A stretch of DNA of 64,000 bases, from NCBI RefSeq assembly GCF_018780075.1, contig NZ_JADMKB010000105.1, positions 62,001 through 126,000 of the forward strand, in the 5' to 3' direction. How positions within the stretch are numbered: position 1 is the stretch's first letter; each line of letters opens with the position of its first letter. The stretch comes from Hydrogenophaga sp. (GTDB lineage Bacteria > Pseudomonadota > Gammaproteobacteria > Burkholderiales > Burkholderiaceae_C). Shown here piece by piece: positions 53,657 through 63,115 of the stretch. Made by a program: the position numbers and the translations under genes. Below the pieces are notes generated by a model, which was not told where the DNA came from, did no database searches, and was given only the letters and a program-made list of their open reading frames with translations.

Positions 53657-54591
53657 GCTGTGACCTTTCCGTGGTTCTCGCGGCGCAGGCTGGACACGTC
53701 GTCCACCGAGCCGAGGTAGGCCTCGATCACGCCCGGGTCGCGCTGCACCTCGGCCGGCGTGCCGGTGGCCAGCTCGGCGCCCATGCTCATGGCGAGCACG
53801 CGGTCGGACACCTTGGACACCAGCGTCATGTCGTGCTCGACCATCAGCACCGTGATGCCGAGTTCGTTCTTGATGTCGGCGATCCAGAACGCCATGTCTT
53901 CGGTTTCCTCGACATTCAGGCCCGAAGACGGCTCGTCGAGCAGCAGCAGCTGGGGCTCGGTGCACAGCGCGCGCGCCAGCTCCACCACCTTGCGCACGCC
54001 GTAGGGCAGGCCGGCGATCATGGATTCGCGGTGGTGCTGCAGGTTCAGGAAATCGATCACCTGCTCGACCTTCTCGCGCGCCTCGATCTCGGCGGCGCGG
54101 GTCTTGCCGCTGAAGAAAATCTCGCTCCACAGGCCGGTGCGGCGGTGCGTGTGGCGGCCGATCAGCAGGTTCTGCAGCACGGTGGCGTGTTCGAACAGCT
54201 CGATGTTCTGAAACGTGCGCGCGATGCCCAGGCCCGCGATCTTGTGCGGCGGCTGCTCGGTGAGCGTGAGCGTGCCGTTCGGGCCCGCGTATTGGATCTG
54301 GCCGCTGGTCGGCGTGTAGATGCGGCTGATGAGGTTGAACACGGTGGTCTTGCCGGCGCCGTTGGGGCCGATCAGCGTGAACACCTCGCCCTTCTTGACG
54401 TCGAAGCTCACGTTGTTCACCGCCAGCACGCCACCGAAGCGCACGCTGAGGTTCTGGGCGGAAAGTAAAACCCCCCCCGCGCCGCCTTCGGCGTCACCCC
54501 CCAGGGGGCGGCGCTGGTGGCCCGGCAAAGCCGGTTCCACGGCGCCCTCGGTAGGAGCCCGGACTTCGTGTGGGACGTTCGGGTGGGTCAT
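53653..54591 (-). CDS. livG: LivG-type ABC ATPase
   Basis: VFTLIGPNGAGKTTVFNLISRIYTPTSG...GIARTFQNIELFEHATVLQNLLIGRHTHRR; N-terminus reads through a repeat copy. Confidence 0.9.
   Translation of the reverse strand: MTHPNVPHEVRAPTEGAVEPALPGHQRRPLGGDAEGGAGGVLLSAQNLSVRFGGVLAVNNVSFDVKKGEVFTLIGPNGAGKTTVFNLISRIYTPTSGQIQYAGPNGTLTLTEQPPHKIAGLGIARTFQNIELFEHATVLQNLLIGRHTHRRTGLWSEIFFSGKTRAAEIEAREKVEQVIDFLNLQHHRESMIAGLPYGVRKVVELARALCTEPQLLLLDEPSSGLNVEETEDMAFWIADIKNELGITVLMVEHDMTLVSKVSDRVLAMSMGAELATGTPAEVQRDPGVIEAYLGSVDDVSSLRRENHGKVTA
54468..54546 (+). repeat. GC-rich intergenic repeat copy in the livG 5' coding region
   Basis: CCCCCCCCGCGCCGCCTTCGGCGTCACCCCCCAGGGGGCGGCGCTGGTGGCCCGGCAAAGCCGGTTCCACGGCG. 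Confidence 0.8.
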
Positions 54592-55664
54592 TTCAATCGG
54601 TCGGACTTCTGGAAGGATTTCTGCCGCTTGAACATGCCCTTGCGGTAGAACGGGAACAGCTGGAACCAGGTGCGGACCTTGAGCCAGCGGCCGTACAGGC
54701 CCATGGGTTCGAACAGCACGAAGGTGATCAGCACCAGGCCATATACCGTGCCCTGCAGGCCGGTGGACTGGCCGATGGCCTCGGGCAGGTAGTCCTTGCC
54801 GAGCGAGATCAGCTGCGGCATCACGATCAGGAAGATCGCGCCGAGGAAGGCGCCGTGGATCGAGCCCAGCCCGCCGATCACCACCATCAGCAGCAGGTCG
54901 ATCGACTGGATGATGCTGAACTGATCGGGCGACAGGAACTGGATCTTGTGCGCGTACAGCGCGCCGCCGATGCCGGCCAGCGCCGACGAGAGCGCGAAGC
55001 TCATGGTCTTGTAGCGCGCGAGGTGGATGCCCATGCTCTGCGCCGAAATCTCCGAGTCGCGGATCGCCACGAAGGCGCGGCCGGTGGACGAACGCATGAG
55101 GTTCACGATGGCCAGCGTGGCCAGTACGGTGACCACCAGACACAGGAAGTAGAACTCGTTGGTGGACTCCAGCTCCCAGCCGAACATGGCCGGTGGGTTC
55201 ACCGAGAGCCCCGAGTTGCCGCCGGTCACGCTTTCCCAGCGCGCCAGGCCTTCTTCGACGATGAAGCCGAAGGCCAGCGTGGCCATGCCGAGGTAGATGC
55301 CCTTGACGCGCAACGCCGGCAGGCCCACCACCATGCCCACGGCCGCGGCCAGCAGGCCGGCGCAGGCCATCGCCATCGGAAAGGGCACACCGGCGTTGAC
55401 CATCACCGTCTCGGTGTAGGCGCCCACGCCGAGGAAGGCCGCGTGGCCGAGCGAGAACAGCCCCGTGAAGCCCGCGAGCAGCATCAGCCCCAGGCCCACC
55501 ACGGCGTAGATCAGCACGAAGGTCAGCTGCGCCAGCCAGTACTCCTCCATCACCCAGGGCGCGGTCAGCAGGAACAGGCCCAGCAGGCTGTACCAGAACA
55601 CGTGCCCGCCGTGTTTGGCGAGCTGGATGTCCTGGTTGTAGTCGGTCTTGAAGATAAACCTCAT
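54588..55664 (-). CDS. livM: LivM-type ABC permease
   Basis: AVVGLGLMLLAGFTGLFSLGHAAFLGVGAYTETVMVNAGVPFPMAMACAGLLAAAVGMVVGLPALRVKGIYLGMATLAFGFIVEE. Confidence 0.95.
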   Translation of the reverse strand: MRFIFKTDYNQDIQLAKHGGHVFWYSLLGLFLLTAPWVMEEYWLAQLTFVLIYAVVGLGLMLLAGFTGLFSLGHAAFLGVGAYTETVMVNAGVPFPMAMACAGLLAAAVGMVVGLPALRVKGIYLGMATLAFGFIVEEGLARWESVTGGNSGLSVNPPAMFGWELESTNEFYFLCLVVTVLATLAIVNLMRSSTGRAFVAIRDSEISAQSMGIHLARYKTMSFALSSALAGIGGALYAHKIQFLSPDQFSIIQSIDLLLMVVIGGLGSIHGAFLGAIFLIVMPQLISLGKDYLPEAIGQSTGLQGTVYGLVLITFVLFEPMGLYGRWLKVRTWFQLFPFYRKGMFKRQKSFQKSDRLK

Positions 55665-55666
55665 AG

Positions 55667-55745
55667 CCCCCCCGCAGCGCCTTCGGCGCTACCCCCCCAG
55701 GGGGGCGCCACCAGCGGCCCGGCAAAGCCGGTTCCGCGGTGGCTC
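55667..55745 (+). repeat. GC-rich intergenic repeat copy (livH-livM junction)
   Basis: CCCCCCCGCAGCGCCTTCGGCGCTACCCCCCCAGGGGGGCGCCACCAGCGGCCCGGCAAAGCCGGTTCCGCGGTGG. Confidence 0.8.
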
Positions 55746-55782
55746 TGGTTGGGGATAAGGCGCTCGTTGTGCTTGGGCGTCT

Positions 55783-56658
55783 TCATACTTTTTTTCTGAG
55801 TTTTTCGCCAAAGAGGCCGTTGGGTTTCAGCACCAGCATCAGCAGCACCACGATGTAGGGCGCGATGTCCTTGAAACCTTCGGGCAGGTAGAAGCCCGAG
55901 AACGATTCGACGAGGCCGATGATCAGACCGCCCACGATGGCGCCGGGCAGGCTGCCGAAGCCGCCGACCACGGCGGCCGGGAAGGCCTTGAGGCCGATGA
56001 AGCCCATGTTGGCGTGCACGAAGGTGATGGGCGCGAGCAGCAGGCCGGCGACGGCGGCCACACCCGCGGCCAGTCCCCAGACCAGGCCGTTGAGCCGCTT
56101 GACCGGGATGCCCATGTAGTAGGCGGCGAGCTGGTTCTGCGACGAGGCCTGCATGGCCACCCCCAGCTTGGAGTAGCGGAACATCGCAAACAGCCCGGCG
56201 CACAGCAGGCCGGTGACGCCGATCACCACGATCTGTTCGGCCGACACCACCAGCGTGCCCAGGCGCAGCAACTCGCCCGCGTAGGGCACAGGCAGGGTGT
56301 GGGTGTCGGTGCCGACGTTGGGGATCATGGTGATCAGGCCGCGCAGCACGTAGCCCACGCCGATGGTCAGCATCACGATGGAAAACGCGGGCTGGCCCAG
56401 GATGGGGCGGATCACCAGGCGCTCCAGCACCACGCCAAACAGACCCATGCCGATGATGGCCGCCGGCACCGCCAGCCAGAACGGAAAACCCAGCGCCGTC
56501 ATGGCGGCCAGGCCACCGAAAGCGCCCACCATCATCAGGTCGCCCTGGGCGAAGCTCACGGTCTCCGTGGCCTTGTAGATCAGCACGAACCCCAGGGCGA
56601 TGAGCCCGTAGATGCACCCCTGGGCCACGCCGCTGATGAGCAGTTGCAGCAATTGCAC
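55783..56658 (-). CDS. livH: LivH-type ABC permease
   Basis: VQLLQLLISGVAQGCIYGLIALGFVLIYKATETVSFAQGDLMMVGAFGG; GTG start at 56658. Confidence 0.94.
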   Translation of the reverse strand: MQLLQLLISGVAQGCIYGLIALGFVLIYKATETVSFAQGDLMMVGAFGGLAAMTALGFPFWLAVPAAIIGMGLFGVVLERLVIRPILGQPAFSIVMLTIGVGYVLRGLITMIPNVGTDTHTLPVPYAGELLRLGTLVVSAEQIVVIGVTGLLCAGLFAMFRYSKLGVAMQASSQNQLAAYYMGIPVKRLNGLVWGLAAGVAAVAGLLLAPITFVHANMGFIGLKAFPAAVVGGFGSLPGAIVGGLIIGLVESFSGFYLPEGFKDIAPYIVVLLMLVLKPNGLFGEKLRKKV

Positions 56659-56812
56659 GCGCTTGTCTCCTGTGGTTCGGGTGGTCTGGGGCCGAGGTCG
56701 CTGCTGCAAGTTCTGTGGCACGCCGCCCTGACGTTGTGCGGTGTTTATAGCGGCCTTGCCCCAGACTGACGCTAGGGTTGTCCCGATGGAAGTCGCCGAT
56801 GCGCCAGTGCGA

Positions 56813-56846
56813 TTTATTTTTACAGAGCAAATGCTTGGCATAAATA
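56813..56846. promoter_or_regulatory. Candidate TetR (AtuR-like) operator, copy 2
   Basis: TTTATTTTTACAGAGCAAATGCTTGGCATAAATA; core AGCA-AA-TGCT at 56826-56835. Confidence 0.6.
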
Positions 56847-56889
56847 GTGCAAACCCGTATGCTGTGCCTTCAGCTTCGGGAAACACCTC

Positions 56890-58290
56890 ATGAAGTCCAT
56901 CCGCATCGGCGCCGGCCTCGGCTTTTACGGCGACCACTGGGAACCGGTGGTCGCCAGCATCGAGCGCGGCGACGTGCAGTTCATCGCCAGCGACCACCTG
57001 GCCGAACTCACGCTCGCCATCCTGCAGAAAGACCGGCAGCGCGACCCCGCGCTGGGCTACGCGCGCGACGTGGTGCCCATGCTGCTGCGGCTGTGGCCGC
57101 TGATGCAGGCGCGCGGCGTGCGCTTCGTCTGCAACGCCGGCGGGCTGAACCCGATGGGCGCGGCGCAGGCGGTGCTGGCGGCGTTCGCGGCCAAGGGCTG
57201 GCGGGCGCGCATCGCGGTGGTGAGTGGCGACGACGTGTTGCCTCGTTTGCTGGACGCATCGACACCCTCCGATGCACTGGCCCACCTGTTCACCGGCGAA
57301 CCGGTCTCGCGGGTGCGCGAGCGCCTGGTGTTCGGCAACGCCTACCTGGGCGCGGCGCCCATCGTGCAGGCGCTGGACGCGGGCGCTGAGATCGTGATCA
57401 CCGGCCGGGTGGCCGACGCCGCGCTGTTCCTCGGGCCCATCGCACACCGCCTGGGCTGGGACTTGAACGCCACCGACGCCACCGGGCTGGACCGGCTGGC
57501 GCAAGGCCTCACCGTGGGCCACCTGCTCGAATGTTCGGGCCAGGGCAGCGGCGGCAACTTCGGCAGCCAGGGCGCGTGGAAAGACATTCCCGATCTCGCG
57601 CACATCGGGTATCCCATTGCCGAGGTGTGGCAAGACGGAACGGCGCTGATCACCAAGGCGCCCGGCACCGGCGGGCGCATCAACTTCGACACGGTGCGCC
57701 AGCAGCTGCTCTACGAGGTGCACAACCCGCACGCCTACCACTCGCCCGACGTGGTGCTGGACATGAGTGACATCACGCTGCACGACGAAGGCCATCACCG
57801 CGTGCGCCTCACCGGCGCGCGCGGCACGGCACCGGGGCATCAACTCAAGGTGGTGGCGGGCTACCGCGACGGCCACAAGGCCGAGGTGACCTGGGGCTTC
57901 TCGTGGCCCGACGCCTGGGACAAGGCGCAGGCGGCCATCGCCACCATCCGCAGCCAGCTGGCCGACACATCCATCCCGCACGACGAGCTGTTTGTGGAGT
58001 ACCCGGGGCTGAACTCGGCGCACGGGCCGCTGGCGCCGCTGCCCGATGCGGCCACGCTGAACGGCATGAACGAAATCTGGACCCGCATGGTGTTGCGCAC
58101 GCCATCGAAGGCCGCCGCCGACGGCTTCGGCCGCCTGTTCCCGTGGATCGGCCTGAGCGGCCCGGCCTACACCTGCGGCTTCACGGGGCTGCACAACACC
58201 AGCGAGCTGCTGGGCATCTGGCCGACGTTGATACCGCGTGCGTTGGTGGAGCCGCAGGTACGGGTCGAACTCATCGGAGACACGCCATGA
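56890..58290 (+). CDS. atuA: AtuA-like acyclic terpene utilisation protein (DUF1446)
   Basis: MKSIRIGAGLGFYGDHWEPVVASIERGDVQFIASDHLAELTLAILQKDRQRDPALGYARDVVPML...CNAGGLNPMG...ITGRVADAALFLGPIAHRLGW. Confidence 0.87.
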   Translation: MKSIRIGAGLGFYGDHWEPVVASIERGDVQFIASDHLAELTLAILQKDRQRDPALGYARDVVPMLLRLWPLMQARGVRFVCNAGGLNPMGAAQAVLAAFAAKGWRARIAVVSGDDVLPRLLDASTPSDALAHLFTGEPVSRVRERLVFGNAYLGAAPIVQALDAGAEIVITGRVADAALFLGPIAHRLGWDLNATDATGLDRLAQGLTVGHLLECSGQGSGGNFGSQGAWKDIPDLAHIGYPIAEVWQDGTALITKAPGTGGRINFDTVRQQLLYEVHNPHAYHSPDVVLDMSDITLHDEGHHRVRLTGARGTAPGHQLKVVAGYRDGHKAEVTWGFSWPDAWDKAQAAIATIRSQLADTSIPHDELFVEYPGLNSAHGPLAPLPDAATLNGMNEIWTRMVLRTPSKAAADGFGRLFPWIGLSGPAYTCGFTGLHNTSELLGIWPTLIPRALVEPQVRVELIGDTP

Positions 58291-58697
58291 GCACTGTTCG
58301 CATACCCCTCGTGCGCATCGCCCACGCGCGCAGCGGCGACAAGGCCGACTGGGTGGACTTCGGGCTGTTCGCCTGGAACGCCGCGGGCTACCGGCTGCTG
58401 GAGCGCGAGGTCACGGCCGAGCGCGTGCGCGCGCACTTCGCACCCTGGCTGCCGGGCGAGGTGGACGCCTGGGCGCTGCCCCGCATCCTCGCGTTCAAGT
58501 TCGTGCTCAAGGGCGCGCTGCAGGGCGGCGGCGCGCGCAACCTGCGGCTCGACAACCTGGGCAAGTCCATGGCGGGGGCGTTGCTGCGGATGGAAATCGA
58601 GGTGACGGCCGCCGAGCTGACCGAGGCGCTGGACACGCCTCGCGTGGGCTGGTGGGGGGAGGACCCGCCCGCTCCTCTGCAGGAAGGAATGACATGA
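58287..58697 (+). CDS. AtuA-like C-terminal (ferredoxin-fold-like) domain as a separate gene
   Basis: MSTVRIPLVRIAHARSGDKADWVDFGLFAWNAAGYRLLEREVTAERVRAHF; ATGA overlap with the upstream gene. Confidence 0.85.
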   Translation: MSTVRIPLVRIAHARSGDKADWVDFGLFAWNAAGYRLLEREVTAERVRAHFAPWLPGEVDAWALPRILAFKFVLKGALQGGGARNLRLDNLGKSMAGALLRMEIEVTAAELTEALDTPRVGWWGEDPPAPLQEGMT

Positions 58698-59494
58698 ATC
58701 CATCCGCCGTCACCACCGACCAACAGGACGACATCTGGATCGTCACCCTGAACCGCCCGGAGGTCCGCAACGCCGTGGGCGGCGCCACCGCGTTGGCCCT
58801 GCACGCCGCCTTCCTGGCATTTGAAGACGATCAGAACGCCAAGGTCGCGGTGTTCCACGGTGCCCACGGCCATTTCTGCGCCGGCTGGGACCTGCAGCAC
58901 AGCGCCCGGCTGGCCGCGTCGGGTGCATCCGGCGGGCTTGAACAGCTCGACTTCGATGCGGAAGACCCACGCGCTCTCGGCCCCATGGGGCCGTCGCGCC
59001 TGCGGCTGTCCAAACCGGTGATCGCGGCGGTCAGCGGTGCGGCCGTGGCCGGCGGCATGGAGCTCGCGCTCTGGTGCGATCTGCGCGTGATGGAGGCCGA
59101 TGCCTACTTCGGCGTCTATTGCCGGCGCTTCGGCGTGCCGCTGATCGACGGCGGCACCGTGCGCCTGCCGCGCCTGATCGGCATGGGCCATGCGATGGAC
59201 CTGATCCTCACCGGACGCAAGGTCGAGGCCGCCGAGGCTTTGCAGATGGGCCTGGCCAACCGCGTGGTCCCCACCGGTCAGGCGCGCACAGCCGCCATTG
59301 CGCTGGCGCAGCAGCTCGCCGCCTTCCCACAGGCCACGATGCGCGCCGACCGTGAGAGCGCGTGGGCCCAGTGGGACCTGCCCATGGGCGAGGCCCTGCA
59401 GCAGGAATGGCAACGCGGCAAGGCGCGCATCCCCGACGCGCTGGAGGGCGCCACGCGCTTCGCGCAAGGGCAGGGTCGCCACGGCCAGTTCTGA
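58694..59494 (+). CDS. Enoyl-CoA hydratase/crotonase-family protein
   Basis: KVAVFHGAHGHFCAGWDLQHSA...AAVSGAAVAGGMELALWCDLRVMEADAYFGVYCRRFGVPLIDGG. Confidence 0.94.
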   Translation: MNPSAVTTDQQDDIWIVTLNRPEVRNAVGGATALALHAAFLAFEDDQNAKVAVFHGAHGHFCAGWDLQHSARLAASGASGGLEQLDFDAEDPRALGPMGPSRLRLSKPVIAAVSGAAVAGGMELALWCDLRVMEADAYFGVYCRRFGVPLIDGGTVRLPRLIGMGHAMDLILTGRKVEAAEALQMGLANRVVPTGQARTAAIALAQQLAAFPQATMRADRESAWAQWDLPMGEALQQEWQRGKARIPDALEGATRFAQGQGRHGQF

Positions 59495-59496
59495 TA

Positions 59497-59595
59497 CGGT
59501 TTCGCCTTCAAACGCATAACGGCGTTGCAACGCCATGCCGTGCCTTCGCACTGTCTGCGGCTTCGCGCCTGGTTCTGCGCTTGAATGCAAAACCG
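59497..59595. repeat. Intergenic imperfect inverted repeat with internal palindrome
   Basis: CGGTTTCGCCTTCAAACGC (59497-59515) vs GCGCTTGAATGCAAAACCG (59577-59595); GGCGTTGCAACGCC at 59521-59534. Confidence 0.55.
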
Positions 59596-59680
59596 CATGG
59601 CCGCCATTCCATCGGCGGCCCCCGCGGTCGCACCGCGATTGGTCCCCCACTCGGGGTCCCTCCAGCCCATCATCGGGGCC

Positions 59681-60418
59681 ATGAACGCTTCCATGACCGA
59701 CGGCACCCAGGTGCTCGTGCTGCAACACCTGAACGAAGACGGGCCGGGCCACCTGGGTCAGTGGCTCGACGAGCAGGGTGTTCGCTGGCAGGTGCGGTGC
59801 ACCGAAGCCGGCGAGGCCTACCCCGCCTCGGTGAAGGGCATCAAGGGCCTGGCCGTGCTGGGCGGCGCCTGGAGCGCCAACGATGACCGTCCCTCGCTGC
59901 GCCAAGCCGAGGCCCTGATCCGCGAAGCCGATGCGCTGGGCATTCCGGTGCTGGGCCACTGCCTGGGCGGCCAGCTCATGGCGCGCGCCTTCGGCGGTCG
60001 CGTCGAGACACTGGCACAGCCTGAAATCGGCTGGCATCCGATCCATCACAACGGCAGCGCCACGGCTCGCGCCTGGCTGGGCGAGGCCCCCGATGCCACG
60101 GTCTACCAGTGGCACCACGACAGCTTCGTCGATCTGCCGCCCGGTGCCGAGCTGATCGCCAGCTCACTGGCCTGCGCCCACCAGGCCTTCGCCCTGCGGC
60201 AGCACCTGGCGATGCAGTTCCACATCGAGATCACACCGGCCAAGATCGCTGACTGGCTGGCCCGTCCCGGGGCGGCCTACGGGCCAGCGGTGCGAGCCCA
60301 CCCCGATTCGGTGCAGGCGCCCGAGGCCATGCGTGCGGCCACCGCGCTGCACCAGCCCGGCAGCGAAGCGCTGGCGCGCCGCATTTACGAAGCCTGGCGC
60401 TCGCGCTGGGCTCGGTGA
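59681..60418 (+). CDS. Type 1 glutamine amidotransferase-like protein
   Basis: LAVLGGAWSANDDRPSLRQAEALIREADALGIPVLGHCLGGQLMARAFGGRV...QFHIEITPAKIADWL. Confidence 0.92.
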   Translation: MNASMTDGTQVLVLQHLNEDGPGHLGQWLDEQGVRWQVRCTEAGEAYPASVKGIKGLAVLGGAWSANDDRPSLRQAEALIREADALGIPVLGHCLGGQLMARAFGGRVETLAQPEIGWHPIHHNGSATARAWLGEAPDATVYQWHHDSFVDLPPGAELIASSLACAHQAFALRQHLAMQFHIEITPAKIADWLARPGAAYGPAVRAHPDSVQAPEAMRAATALHQPGSEALARRIYEAWRSRWAR

Positions 60419-60424
60419 GTCGGT

Positions 60425-60868
60425 TCAGGCCATCAAGCCAGGAATCTTCAGCCCGTCCTTGGGAATGGGCCGTGGCTTGCCTTCCACGTCGATCGCCACA
60501 TAGGTCAGGCTGGCTTCGGTCACCTTCACGTACTGGCCTTGCGCCGAGAAGCGTTCGGCGAACACCTCGACCTGCACCGTGATGGACGTGTTGCCCAGGC
60601 GCGTGACGTGGGAGAAGAAGCTCAGGATGTCGCCCACGCGCACCGGCTGCTTGAAGATGAACTGGTTCACCGCCACCGTGGCCAGACGGCCGCGCACGTA
60701 GCGCGCCGGCAGCACGGCGCCGGCCAGATCGACCTGGGCCATGACCCAGCCACCGAAGATGTCGCCGTTGCCGTTGGTGTCGGCGGGCATGGGGATGACC
60801 TTGAGCACCAGTTCGCGGTGGTCCCTGGGCAGGTCGGTTTCCGGGCGAGGGCTTGATTCGTTGGACAT
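60425..60868 (-). CDS. Acyl-CoA thioesterase, YciA-like
   Basis: LVLKVIPMPADTNGNGDIFGGWVMAQVDLAGAVLPARYVRGRLATVAVNQFIFKQPVRVGDILSFFSHVTRLGNTSITVQVEVFAE. Confidence 0.95.
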   Translation of the reverse strand: MSNESSPRPETDLPRDHRELVLKVIPMPADTNGNGDIFGGWVMAQVDLAGAVLPARYVRGRLATVAVNQFIFKQPVRVGDILSFFSHVTRLGNTSITVQVEVFAERFSAQGQYVKVTEASLTYVAIDVEGKPRPIPKDGLKIPGLMA

Positions 60869-60907
60869 GGGCACAATCTCTGAATAACTGTTGCCCCATT
60901 GTCCCGC

Positions 60908-62770
60908 ATGCGTCCCTCCTCTTCGTCCCGCGCCTCCATTCCCTTGCCCGCCGGGCCGGACACCGCTGCCGGGCCGGCGCCGCGCCGCTCCGACTGGGCC
61001 ACGCTGCAGCGCCTGTTCCCCTACCTGTGGCAATACAAATGGCGCGTCGGTTTGGCGCTGAGCTTCATGGTGGCGGCCAAGATGGCCAACGTGGGCGTGC
61101 CGCTGCTGCTCAAGGAGCTGGTGGACGCGATGACCATCAAGCCCGGCAGCGTGGAAGCCATGCTGGTGGTGCCGCTGGGTCTGCTGCTGGCCTACGGCCT
61201 GCTGCGCCTGTCCACCAGCCTGTTCACCGAGCTGCGCGAGCTGGTGTTCGCCAAGGCCACCGAAGGCGCCACGCGCAGCATCGCGCTGCAGGTGTTTGGC
61301 CACCTGCACGCGCTGAGCCTGCGTTTCCACCTGGAGCGCCAGACCGGCGGCATGACGCGCGACATCGAACGCGGCACGCGCGGCGTGCAGTCGCTGATCT
61401 CGTACTCGCTCTACAGCATCTTCCCCACGCTCATCGAGGTGGTGATGGTGCTCACGCTGCTGGGCACCAAGTTCGACATGGGCTATGTCTGGATCACGCT
61501 GGTGGCGCTGGTGCTCTACGTGAGCTTCACCGTGACCGTGACCGAGTGGCGCACCAAGTTCCGGCGCGAGATGAACGAGCTGGAATCGACCAGCCAGACG
61601 CGCGCCATCGACTCGCTGCTGAACTACGAAACCGTCAAGTACTTCAACAACGAAGCGTTCGAGGGCCGGCGCTACGACGAGGCGCTGGAGAAGCTGCGCC
61701 GTGCGCGCATCAAGAGCCAGACCACGCTCTCGCTGCTCAACACCGGCCAGCAGCTCGTGATCGCGGTGGCGCTGGTGCTGATGCTCTACCGCGCCACCCA
61801 GGGCGTGGCCGAAGGCCACATGACGCTGGGCGACCTGGTGATGGTCAATGCCTTCATGATCCAGCTCTACATCCCGCTGGGCTTTCTGGGCGTGCTCTAC
61901 CGCGAGATCAAGCAGAGCCTGACCGACCTGGACAAAATGTTCGTGCTGCTGGAGAAAGAGCGCGAGATCGCCGACCGGCCGGGTGCGCAGGACCTGGTGC
62001 TGGACGGCCCACCCTCGGTGAAGTTCGACAACGTGCGCTTCTCGTACGAACCGGCGCGCGAGATCCTGCACGGCATCAGCTTTCAGATCCCGGCCGGCAA
62101 GACGGTGGCGGTGGTCGGGCCTTCGGGGTCTGGCAAGAGCACGCTGGCACGGCTGCTCTACCGCTTCTACGACGTCACGAACCACGAGCCGGGTGGTCCC
62201 CACGGTGGTGGTCGCATCACCATCAACGGCCAGGACATCCACGAAGTCACGCAGTCCAGCGTGCGCCAGGCCATCGGCATCGTGCCGCAGGACACGGTGC
62301 TGTTCAACGACACCATCGAATACAACATCCTCTACGGCCGGCCCGACGCCGGGCACGAAGCCGCGGTGGCGGCGGCGCAGGCCGCGCACATCCACGGCTT
62401 CATCGAGAAACTGCCGCTGGGTTACGCCACCACGGTGGGCGAGCGCGGCCTGAAGCTGTCGGGTGGCGAGAAGCAGCGGGTGGCGATTGCGCGCACCTTG
62501 CTGAAGAACCCGCCCATCGTGATCTTCGACGAAGCGACGTCGGCGCTGGATTCGGCGAACGAGCGGGCGATCCAGGCGGAGTTGAAGAGCGCGGCGCGGA
62601 ACAAGACCTCACTGGTGATCGCGCACCGCTTGTCGACGGTGGTGGATGCGCATGAAATTCTTGTTTTGGTGAATGGCGAGATCGTGGAGCGAGGGGCGCA
62701 CTCGCAGCTGGTGTCTGCCGGAGGCGTCTACGCTGGGATGTGGGCTTTGCAGCAGTCTGGGACGGACTGA
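60908..62770 (+). CDS. ATM1/HMT1-type ABC transporter (fused permease-ATPase)
   Basis: LNYETVKYFNNEAFEGRRYDEALEKLRRARIKSQTTLSLLNTGQ...VVGPSGSGKSTLARLLYRFYD...LKLSGGEKQRVAIARTLLKNPPIVIFDEATSALDS. Confidence 0.95.
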   Translation: MRPSSSSRASIPLPAGPDTAAGPAPRRSDWATLQRLFPYLWQYKWRVGLALSFMVAAKMANVGVPLLLKELVDAMTIKPGSVEAMLVVPLGLLLAYGLLRLSTSLFTELRELVFAKATEGATRSIALQVFGHLHALSLRFHLERQTGGMTRDIERGTRGVQSLISYSLYSIFPTLIEVVMVLTLLGTKFDMGYVWITLVALVLYVSFTVTVTEWRTKFRREMNELESTSQTRAIDSLLNYETVKYFNNEAFEGRRYDEALEKLRRARIKSQTTLSLLNTGQQLVIAVALVLMLYRATQGVAEGHMTLGDLVMVNAFMIQLYIPLGFLGVLYREIKQSLTDLDKMFVLLEKEREIADRPGAQDLVLDGPPSVKFDNVRFSYEPAREILHGISFQIPAGKTVAVVGPSGSGKSTLARLLYRFYDVTNHEPGGPHGGGRITINGQDIHEVTQSSVRQAIGIVPQDTVLFNDTIEYNILYGRPDAGHEAAVAAAQAAHIHGFIEKLPLGYATTVGERGLKLSGGEKQRVAIARTLLKNPPIVIFDEATSALDSANERAIQAELKSAARNKTSLVIAHRLSTVVDAHEILVLVNGEIVERGAHSQLVSAGGVYAGMWALQQSGTD

Positions 62771-62823
62771 GCTTCTTCTTGATTCGTGGCTTTTGTGGGC
62801 CGGGTCTCGGCCCGGCGGCCGAC

Positions 62824-62855
62824 CTTCTTTTCTTTGCTCCGCCAAAGAAAAGAAG
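62824..62855. repeat. Long hairpin CTTCTTTTCTTTG-CTCCGC-CAAAGAAAAGAAG
   Basis: 13-bp perfect arms in the GC-rich intergenic block 62780-63110. Confidence 0.75.
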
Positions 62856-63115
62856 GCAAAAGAAAGGCGGGCCGAAGTCCGGGGCCCTACGGGCTGCCTT
62901 GCGCTGCTCGGTTCGCCCGGGGTGCGCGCAAACTCGCTTCGCTCAAACATGCGCGCCCCTGCTTCCGGGCGCCCCTGCGCTGCTCAGCCCGGCCTTGACG
63001 GCGGCAAGCGGGATCGGATTCGGGAGCGGACTCCCCTTCTTCACACACTCTCTCTGGGAGAGGGCAGGGGTGAGGGCAACGCCAGCCGAGTGACCGGAGC
63101 GACCCCCGCCCACCT

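Noticed and set aside
55783-58194. 803-aa minus-strand ORF apparently fusing to LivH
   Set aside because: Only the 55783-56658 part is LivH; the rest is antisense to the AtuA-like gene.
60425-62395. 656-aa minus-strand ORF
   Set aside because: Only 60425-60868 (YciA-like) is credible; the extension is antisense to the ABC transporter.
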